Shown here one piece after another: positions 1 through 5,145 of a stretch of DNA of 7,571 bases. Origin of the DNA: MED-G20 sp038108155 (GTDB taxonomy: Bacteria > Bacteroidota > Bacteroidia > Flavobacteriales_D > Parvicellaceae); NCBI GenBank assembly GCA_038108155.1, contig JAYNHP010000066.1:1-7571 (forward strand). The letters are read 5' to 3'. The notes below the pieces were generated by a model. That model ran no database searches and was not told where the DNA came from. It worked only from the letters and a program-made list of their open reading frames with translations. A program made the position numbers and the translations under genes. The first letter of the stretch is position 1, and every line of letters begins with the position of its first letter.

Positions 1-22
1 CTGCACAAACTGCGATTTTCAA
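1..22 (-). CDS. lpxB: Lipid-A-disaccharide synthase, first 7 codons only (cut by window edge)
   Basis: Reading leftwards from position 22, the bases translate as M-K-I-A-V-C-A and then leave the window. This matches the usual LpxB N-terminus (M-[KR]-I-A-...-A-G-E-x-S-G-D), and lpxB is the gene expected directly after lpxA. LpxB is the peripheral inner-membrane glycosyltransferase that joins UDP-diacylglucosamine to lipid X to form the lipid A disaccharide. The start is a TTG: the frame is open only from the lpxA stop codon (35-37), and AGG, TTA, GAA, ATT, TTG are the only codons before the K-I-A-V stretch. An AAAGG-like ribosome binding site overlaps the lpxA stop, about 9 bases upstream. The gene is in the same frame as lpxA, 12 bases after its stop. 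The call rests on seven residues plus gene order, so it is good but not certain. Confidence 0.72.
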
Positions 23-34
23 AATTTCTAACCT

Positions 35-805
35 TTAACGAACTATACTTCTATCAGTATTTGAAATACTTTTAATAAAAAGATCCATTTCTTTGATATC
101 TTTAAATTTCGAGATAATTTCCTGTTTTGCGTCTTTAAGTTTGTTTTTTCTGAGGTACAAAATTTTATAAGACTCCTTTAATGCATCACTAGCTTCTTTA
201 GAAAGATCCTGTCTTTGAATACCAATGGTGTTCAAGCCCCTTGGAATTGCAGGATTGCCGCTTACTCTTACATAAGCAGGCACGTCTTTAGTAATAATAG
301 TTCCTAGAGCGCTAAAACTATAACTTCCTATATTGCAGAATTGGTGAACTAGTGTAAAACCGCTTAACCTTGCTCCCTTACCGACATTAACAACTCCAGC
401 TACACCTGCATTATTCGTCATGACTATATCGTCTTCTAAGATACAATCATGAGCAACGTGAGTGTAAGCCATCAATAAATTATTGTTGCCAATTACCGTT
501 TTCCCCTTTTCTTGAACTGTGCCTCTATTGATTGTTGATCCTTCTCTGATTTCATTATGATCACCAATTTCTAGATAAGTATCTTCTCCTTGATATTTAA
601 GATCTTGTGGATCTCCTCCTACACTAGCAAAAGGATAAATAAGGTTATTTTTACCAATAAAAGTATTCTTATGAACAAAGACATTACCCTCGATGACGGT
701 TCCAGATTGTATTTTTACATTAGGACCTATTACGGTATAAGGACCTATAGAAACACCATCATCTATTTCAGCAGATGAATCTATTTGAGCAGAAGAATGA
801 ATCAT
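35..805 (-). CDS. lpxA: UDP-N-acetylglucosamine O-acyltransferase (first step of lipid A synthesis)
   Basis: LpxA is the cytoplasmic trimeric enzyme that moves a 3-hydroxyacyl chain from ACP to the 3-OH of UDP-GlcNAc. At 256 residues it is close to the E. coli length (262). Residues 1 to about 185 are left-handed beta-helix hexapeptide repeats ([IV]-G-x-x-x-x pattern), followed by a helical C-terminal domain. The catalytic histidine is His119 in H-V-A-H-D (E. coli His125); His116 and His154 (in V-H-Q-F-C) match E. coli His122 and His160. The N-A-[TS]-P-like segment and G-x-N-x-x-G-x-x-R after it are present as N-P-A-I-P and G-L-N-T-I-G-I-Q-R. Three departures from E. coli, by gapless alignment by eye: His144 is Val138, Gly173 (the acyl-length ruler) is Leu167, and Arg205 is Gln199. 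The ATG start overlaps the fabZ stop by 4 bases (ATGA) and has no clear ribosome binding site, so translation is probably coupled to fabZ. Confidence 0.96.
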   Translation of the reverse strand: MIHSSAQIDSSAEIDDGVSIGPYTVIGPNVKIQSGTVIEGNVFVHKNTFIGKNNLIYPFASVGGDPQDLKYQGEDTYLEIGDHNEIREGSTINRGTVQEKGKTVIGNNNLLMAYTHVAHDCILEDDIVMTNNAGVAGVVNVGKGARLSGFTLVHQFCNIGSYSFSALGTIITKDVPAYVRVSGNPAIPRGLNTIGIQRQDLSKEASDALKESYKILYLRKNKLKDAKQEIISKFKDIKEMDLFIKSISNTDRSIVR

Positions 806-1239
806 TTAGGACGATCAGCACAAAGCACAATTGCTGAACAAATGAACTTTTCTCCAACAGTTGCCTTACAATCAAATTTCCATATTCCTGCTTTTTCAGA
901 AATTTTAGTTGATTCAAGTGTAAGTTTATCTCCTGGAATTACAGGATTTTTAAACCTTAATTTGTCTGCACCTACAAAATAATACATCGAGCCTTCTTCA
1001 GGAGTTTTATTCATTGAAACAAAACCCAATACCCCGGAAGCTTGAGCAAGAGCTTCTAAAATTAGAACTCCTGGCATGACAGACCTGTTTGGAAAATGAC
1101 CAAGAAAAAAAGGTTCGCTATTTGTGATGTTTTTATAAGCTTTGATGTATTTATGTTCTTCAAGTTCTTCAACTCTATCTACAAGCAGGAAAGGATATCG
1201 GTGAGGTAGTAGTGTTTTTATTTTTTCAATATCAATCAT
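802..1239 (-). CDS. fabZ: 3-hydroxyacyl-[ACP] dehydratase FabZ
   Basis: FabZ removes water from 3-hydroxyacyl-ACP in the fatty acid elongation cycle in the cytoplasm, and so competes with LpxA and LpxD for the same substrate pool. The 145-residue protein is a complete single hotdog-fold domain. The family N-terminal motif L-P-H-R-Y-P-F-L-L-V-D-R is at residues 11-22. The catalytic pair is His48 (in F-L-G-H-F-P) and Glu62 (in P-G-V-L-I-L-E-A-L-A-Q), matching the known His/Glu dyad spacing of 14 residues. The downstream Y-Y-F-x-G-x-D-x-x-R-F-K-x-P-V-x-P-G-D segment is also present. The motif G-K-P before [VI]-[MF]-P-G is N-R-S here, a mild deviation. The ATG start overlaps the end of lpxD by 8 bases, and the stop overlaps the lpxA start by 4. 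Its place between lpxD and lpxA is standard for Gram-negative bacteria. Confidence 0.97.
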   Translation of the reverse strand: MIDIEKIKTLLPHRYPFLLVDRVEELEEHKYIKAYKNITNSEPFFLGHFPNRSVMPGVLILEALAQASGVLGFVSMNKTPEEGSMYYFVGADKLRFKNPVIPGDKLTLESTKISEKAGIWKFDCKATVGEKFICSAIVLCADRPK

Positions 1240-2206
1240 TGAATTCTTTTTTTTGAATTGTAATATGTTTCAGCCATTTTGAGTGTTCTAAAACAACAGA
1301 GCCTCCAGAGTAAGCACCAGATTTCTTTATAGACCTAGTAATGTATGTCATTGGATTTATTCTTACGTTGTTCTCTATTTTAATATTATCAACAATTCCA
1401 CAACCCCCCCCAATTAAGCAGTTTTCTCCAATGACCGTGCTACCTGCTATTGCAGTTTTTGCCCCTATAATGGTATTTTTCCCGATGTTGCAGTTATGAG
1501 CAATATGCACTTGATTATCTAGTTTAACCCCGCTGTTTATAATCGTAGTACCCAAAGATGCGCGATCTATTGTGCAGGAAGCGCCAATTTCTACATTATC
1601 TTTGAGCTCTACAGACCCGAGGTGTTCTATTTTTTCCCAAGAATCAGAGGTTTTTGCAAAACCTAAGCCATCGGAGCCTATTACTGAATTCGCATGAATG
1701 ATATTTTTTTTTCCAATCCTTACAGAATGGTAAAGACAAATATTTGGGTGAAGATAGGACTCTTCTCCAATAAAAACATTATCTCCAATAAAGGATCCGG
1801 AATTTATTTTAGTACCTTTTTCGATTAAAACATTTTTACCAATAAAAACATTTTGTCCAATGTCTATGCCATTATTTAAATGAAAATCAGCATAGTTTTC
1901 ATTTGAAATCTTTTTCCTTAAATTTTTAGAGAACAACTGAGTTAACTTCGCATAAGACTCATGAGGGTTTGCCACTAGGATATAGTCTACTGGACAATAT
2001 TTTGTAAATTCTTTGGAAATAAGAACAGCGGAGGCAGATGTTATCTCAAGATCTTTTTTAAATTTTTTGTTGTAAATAAAAGATATACATTCGTCATTAG
2101 CTTCCAATAAAGTACTGATTTTAGAAATATTTTTTGAGCCATCCCCGGTTAATTGTCCACCGAGAAAAGCTGCTATTTCTGAAAGCTTAAAGGACTCTTT
2201 GGACAA
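1232..2206 (-). CDS. lpxD: UDP-3-O-acylglucosamine N-acyltransferase (third step of lipid A synthesis)
   Basis: LpxD adds a second 3-hydroxyacyl chain from ACP to the 2-amino group of UDP-3-O-acyl-glucosamine. The 324-residue protein (E. coli 341) has an N-terminal uridine-binding domain (about 1-105), a left-handed beta-helix of hexapeptide repeats (about 110-290) and a C-terminal tail shorter than in E. coli. The catalytic base is His237 in H-I-A-H-N (E. coli His239). The G-S-D-G-[LF]-G-[FY] and I-G-A-x-x-T-I-D-R motifs are at about 177-183 and 207-215. The start is TTG: an in-frame TAA lies two codons upstream, and the first residues align well with the E. coli N-terminus (S-F-K-L-S-E-I-A versus S-I-R-L-A-D-L-A). 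There is no clear ribosome binding site, and skp stops only 9 bases upstream, which suggests translational coupling. Odd points: E. coli Gly275-His276 is Asp273-Asn274, Met290 is Tyr288, and a run of eight G encodes part of Gly266-268. Confidence 0.96.
   Translation of the reverse strand: MSKESFKLSEIAAFLGGQLTGDGSKNISKISTLLEANDECISFIYNKKFKKDLEITSASAVLISKEFTKYCPVDYILVANPHESYAKLTQLFSKNLRKKISNENYADFHLNNGIDIGQNVFIGKNVLIEKGTKINSGSFIGDNVFIGEESYLHPNICLYHSVRIGKKNIIHANSVIGSDGLGFAKTSDSWEKIEHLGSVELKDNVEIGASCTIDRASLGTTIINSGVKLDNQVHIAHNCNIGKNTIIGAKTAIAGSTVIGENCLIGGGCGIVDNIKIENNVRINPMTYITRSIKKSGAYSGGSVVLEHSKWLKHITIQKKEFND
1404..1411 (-). repeat. G8 homopolymer tract inside lpxD
   Basis: Eight consecutive C on the plus strand (eight G on the coding strand) sit in the codons for Gly266, Gly267 and Gly268 of LpxD. 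This is the longest G/C homopolymer I see in this AT-rich window; the next longest are six bases (5781-5786 in rseP and one in bamA near 3097), all coding for Gly-Gly. The reading frame is intact through the tract, because the protein aligns with the family on both sides. Tracts of this length can slip during replication, or be misread in sequencing. Whether it does either here is unknown. Confidence 0.9.
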
Positions 2207-2215
2207 ACTTTATTT

Positions 2216-2740
2216 TTACTTTTGTTCTTTATTTATAAGATCAACAACTTCAGGAGTAAGATTTACTTTTTCATCAGACCTGTCAAAAGCTAAAAGGGCT
2301 TGAGAGTTTAAAAGCATTTTAATTTTTTTAGCCTTTATCAATTCATTTACAACTTTTTGAACCGCTTCAGCTTGGTCAGCTTGAAGTTTTTGAGTTACCT
2401 CTTGTTCTTTAGCTTGAATTTGTTGGGAAAGTAACTGAATGCTTTGGTACAAAGTTTGAATTTTTTTTAACATTTCTTCTTTCTCAGAATCAGAAAGGGT
2501 TGCTTCATCTTTTTTTAACTTCTCTGCTAGTTTAATTCTTTCAGAATCTTTGGTCTGAGCTTCATCTGTTAACTCTTTATAATCAGAAGATTCTCTCAAG
2601 TCATCTATTCTCTCTCTTGCAAGATCCGTACCCAAGAAAATAGCTTGATAATCAATCACTGCAATTCCTTCTAGTAGCAAAGCAGAGTTTCCAAAAAACA
2701 AAATAGAGGAAAAAACTATTAAATTTTTTATATATTTCAT
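2216..2740 (-). CDS. skp: Periplasmic OmpH/Skp-family chaperone
   Basis: Skp is a trimeric periplasmic chaperone that holds unfolded outer membrane proteins and delivers them to the BAM complex. The 174-residue protein begins with a Lys-flanked hydrophobic signal peptide, with a likely cleavage after Ala20 in G-N-S-A. The mature N-terminus G-I-A-V-I-D matches the first beta-strand of the family. Residues about 38-135 are charged and Gln-rich with a heptad-like pattern, as expected for the long coiled-coil arms. The end (L-T-P-E-V-V-D-L-I-N-K) fits the C-terminal strand and helix of OmpH proteins. By my count the mature protein has about 31 acidic and 24 basic residues, so it should be acidic, whereas E. 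coli Skp is basic. The ATG has a strong ribosome binding site 5 bases upstream. Its position between bamA and lpxD is the canonical one. Overall sequence similarity is low, as is usual for this family; the call rests on architecture and context. Confidence 0.88.
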   Translation of the reverse strand: MKYIKNLIVFSSILFFGNSALLLEGIAVIDYQAIFLGTDLARERIDDLRESSDYKELTDEAQTKDSERIKLAEKLKKDEATLSDSEKEEMLKKIQTLYQSIQLLSQQIQAKEQEVTQKLQADQAEAVQKVVNELIKAKKIKMLLNSQALLAFDRSDEKVNLTPEVVDLINKEQK

Positions 2741-2745
2741 ATTAA

Positions 2746-2752
2746 CTCCTTT
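2746..2752 (-). promoter_or_regulatory. Strong ribosome binding site of skp
   Basis: The minus strand reads AAAGGAG, followed by a 5-base spacer (TTAAT) and the skp ATG. This is the best Shine-Dalgarno match in the window. The overlapping genes (rseP, fabZ, lpxA) and lpxD have weak or no such site, so skp is probably translated independently of bamA and at a higher rate than its neighbours. It also fixes the skp start. Confidence 0.8.
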
Positions 2753-2770
2753 CTTAAAAAATATTGTAAA

Positions 2771-2799
2771 TCAAAAAGAACAGAAGTTTACCTTTTTGA
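2771..2799 (-). repeat. 8-bp perfect inverted repeat (possible hairpin) between bamA and skp
   Basis: On the minus strand TCAAAAAG (2799-2792) and CTTTTTGA (2778-2771) are perfect reverse complements separated by 13 bases; one extra G-U pair could form in the RNA. The stem has only two G-C pairs, so it is weak. A T-rich stretch follows 7-10 bases later rather than directly, so it is not a standard intrinsic terminator. It could act as a pause or attenuation element, or limit mRNA decay between bamA and skp. In DNA this AT-rich, a chance repeat is also plausible. Confidence 0.35.
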
Positions 2800-2820
2800 A
2801 AGAATATTTTCCTATTTTTT

Positions 2821-5145
2821 TTAAAATTGTGTACCTATCTCAAATTGGAAAGTTTCTGTTCTATCATCTGGAGAATCATTGAAAACTGAAGCAATAGCGA
2901 AAGATAATGGGCCAAGAGCAGTTATCCAAGTTAATCCAATCCCAAGAGAATAGCGCAATTCAGATAAATCTAATTCAAAGCAATTTATTTCATAAAATTT
3001 GCAGCCATCACTAAATACATTTCCGTAATCAAGAAAAACCGACCCTCTTATGGATCTTGGATCTGGTACAAAATTAAGAGGGATAATTAAGTCAAACCCC
3101 CCAGTAAGGCTATACGGTCCACCTACAGGTCTTGGATAGCTAGGACCATAGCCAGTGTTATATGATGCCTTTGGACCCAAATAATTTTGCTTGAACCCTC
3201 TTACAGATCTCATTCCTCCAGCATAAAAATGTTGATACGGAGGAGCTGTTTCTGTATCTTCATATGTAAATAATGCTCCAATTCTAGATCTATATCCAAA
3301 AATTAAGCCTCTTGGTAAAGGTTTAAAAAGTTTTAAGTCATGTATGAAACGACCGTAATTTAAGTTACTACTTGGTAAAGTAAGGCTTAATGAAATAGTA
3401 TTGCTCATTCCGCTTGTAGGAAACAATCCTCTATCAAGTGTAACTTCGGCCCAACTTATTGCAGCTGTTACAGTATCAAAGTCAAAACCTTCTGAATTGT
3501 AAAAATCTTGAAGTTGCCTAGAACTATACAAATTTGTCTTTAGCTGAGTATTATCTATTTCTAGAGAAAGACTCAGTTGTTCTATTTCACTTACTGGTAA
3601 TTTAAAACTTACGTTACCTCCATAGGAGTCTGTATTGTATGCAGCAATATTAAAATTACCATAATCTGTTTTTCTATAATAAGCACCATAGCCAAGGCCG
3701 ATTCCATCTATAGTAAAATATGGATCAAAAAAATTAAAAGAGATATCTTGTCGCCATTCGCTATAGTTAATTCCTACAGATACTGAATTTCCTGTGCCAA
3801 ATGCATTTTTTTCGGAATAATTTGCTCCCAAACTTAATCCATATGCTCCATATCCTAAAGACCCTCCTATAGATCCTGAATACTGTTCTTCAACTGTAAA
3901 TAAAATATCAACTTCATCTTGAGATCCTGGAACTTGTTTTTTTTCATAATCTACATTTTTAAAAAAACCTAATCTATTTAATCTTAGTTTTGAAGTTTCA
4001 AGAAGATTGTTTGAAGCCCAGCTTTTTTCCATCTGGCGCATTTCTCTTCTTAGAACAATATCATGTGTTCGCTCATTACCTTCAAATTCTATTCTATTAA
4101 CCATTGTTCTTTGTCCTGGGTCTACAAATAATGTGAGGGATACTGTTTTATCTTCTTCATTTATGTCTTTTGCAGTTGAAACTTCAGCATTTGTATAGCC
4201 TAAGTTTTCTAATAAATAAGTAATATTATCTTCTGTGGACTTAAGAATGCCTTCTATGTAGATCTCATTTATTGGAATTGCAATTAAGCTTCTTACAAAT
4301 AATTCCTTTTCTTCTAAATCACCTGCTAACTTTACTTCGTCAACTTTATAAACATCTCCCTCGTTAACTTTTATAGTTAAGTACAAATTCTTTTTATTTT
4401 TTGATATGGATACTATTGTGGAAACTACATCAAATTTTAAATAGCCATTATTTTTATATAATGATTCTAAAGTTTCTAAATCTCCCTTGAGATTTTCTCT
4501 GGAATAACCAGAGCCTCTACTAAATACAGAAAGCCAGTTTTTTTCTTTTAATTTAAATTCATCAAGAATTTCTTCGTCGGTAAAAACTGAATTACCTACA
4601 ATATTTATTTTAATCAAAGAAGCAGACTGCCCTTCATCAATTATCACTGATAATTTAATTCTATTTTTTGGCAGGTTCTCAGTCTTTACTTCTACAGAAG
4701 CAGAATATTTTCCTTGAGATGAATATTGTCTTTCAAGCTCAACACTCAAGCTTTCAAAAACAGATCTCTTGTAAAGAGATCCCTCAGAAATTCCAGATTT
4801 TTTTAGCCCATCCAATAATGCTTCAGTTTTAATTTGTTTATTTCCTTCTATGAAAATTTCATCAATTGTAGGCCTTTCGACTAAATCAATAAGTAGAGCA
4901 TTTCCATCACGCCCTAGTTTTATATCATCAAATTTTCCTGTTTCGAAAATTGAAAGGGTGACTTCTTTAAATTTTTCAGCATCGATTACATCGCCAAGTC
5001 CTAAGGGCATCACTGCAAAGACACTACCTGCAGAAACTCGTTGCAGCCCAGTAATTCTTATATCGTCAATAACCCAGGAGTTTTTTTCTTGAGTAAAAGA
5101 GAAGGAGGAAAAAGCGATTAAAAATATAAATAAACTTAATCTCAT
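2821..5145 (-). CDS. bamA: Outer membrane protein assembly factor BamA (Omp85 family)
   Basis: BamA is the essential core of the BAM complex, which folds and inserts beta-barrel proteins into the outer membrane. The 774-residue protein (E. coli 810) starts with a signal peptide, with cleavage probably around residue 18. Five POTRA domains follow: roughly 22-92, 93-173, 174-263, 264-343 and 344-420. The first begins I-D-D-I-R-I-T-G-L-Q-R-V, matching the E. coli start of POTRA1. The 16-strand barrel spans about 421-774. The lid-loop motif V-R-G-F is at 648-651 in G-G-M-R-S-V-R-G-F, followed by a Gly/Tyr/Pro-rich loop. The last strand ends in F-Q-F-E-I-G-T-Q-F, with the terminal Phe of a classical outer membrane barrel signal. 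The only two cysteines, Cys715 and Cys722, lie in a different loop from the E. coli pair (Cys690 and Cys700, loop 6). The ATG overlaps the rseP stop by 4 bases, and an 80-base gap follows before skp. Confidence 0.98.
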   Translation of the reverse strand: MRLSLFIFLIAFSSFSFTQEKNSWVIDDIRITGLQRVSAGSVFAVMPLGLGDVIDAEKFKEVTLSIFETGKFDDIKLGRDGNALLIDLVERPTIDEIFIEGNKQIKTEALLDGLKKSGISEGSLYKRSVFESLSVELERQYSSQGKYSASVEVKTENLPKNRIKLSVIIDEGQSASLIKINIVGNSVFTDEEILDEFKLKEKNWLSVFSRGSGYSRENLKGDLETLESLYKNNGYLKFDVVSTIVSISKNKKNLYLTIKVNEGDVYKVDEVKLAGDLEEKELFVRSLIAIPINEIYIEGILKSTEDNITYLLENLGYTNAEVSTAKDINEEDKTVSLTLFVDPGQRTMVNRIEFEGNERTHDIVLRREMRQMEKSWASNNLLETSKLRLNRLGFFKNVDYEKKQVPGSQDEVDILFTVEEQYSGSIGGSLGYGAYGLSLGANYSEKNAFGTGNSVSVGINYSEWRQDISFNFFDPYFTIDGIGLGYGAYYRKTDYGNFNIAAYNTDSYGGNVSFKLPVSEIEQLSLSLEIDNTQLKTNLYSSRQLQDFYNSEGFDFDTVTAAISWAEVTLDRGLFPTSGMSNTISLSLTLPSSNLNYGRFIHDLKLFKPLPRGLIFGYRSRIGALFTYEDTETAPPYQHFYAGGMRSVRGFKQNYLGPKASYNTGYGPSYPRPVGGPYSLTGGFDLIIPLNFVPDPRSIRGSVFLDYGNVFSDGCKFYEINCFELDLSELRYSLGIGLTWITALGPLSFAIASVFNDSPDDRTETFQFEIGTQF

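Larger units (their letters stand above)
2741..2820 (-). promoter_or_regulatory. bamA-skp intergenic leader, the only real gap in the cluster
   Basis: This 80-base AT-rich stretch separates the bamA stop codon from the skp start. It holds an 8-bp inverted repeat (2771-2799) and the skp ribosome binding site (2746-2752). A TACAAT hexamer at 2763-2768 (minus strand) resembles a sigma-70 -10 box, but the sequence 16-17 bases upstream matches TTGACA at only 2 or 3 of 6 positions, so a promoter is possible but not demonstrated. I do not see a convincing sigma-E type promoter. An extra promoter or an RNA-level control point for the highly needed chaperone would be reasonable here; this is inference. 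Confidence 0.3.

Noticed and set aside
590..982. Plus-strand open frames opposite lpxA and fabZ
   Set aside because: They are antisense to well-conserved genes, have low-complexity products without recognisable motifs and no ribosome binding site.
1385..1411. Frameshift in lpxD at the G8 tract
   Set aside because: Residues on both sides align with LpxD in the same frame and the protein ends normally at the fabZ overlap, so no frameshift is visible.
2771..2799. Intrinsic terminator after bamA
   Set aside because: The stem is A/T-rich with only two G-C pairs and no T run directly follows it; kept only as an inverted repeat.
4007..5092. Plus-strand open frames opposite bamA
   Set aside because: Ser-rich translations that mirror the codon pattern of the bamA strand; no domain or start signal.
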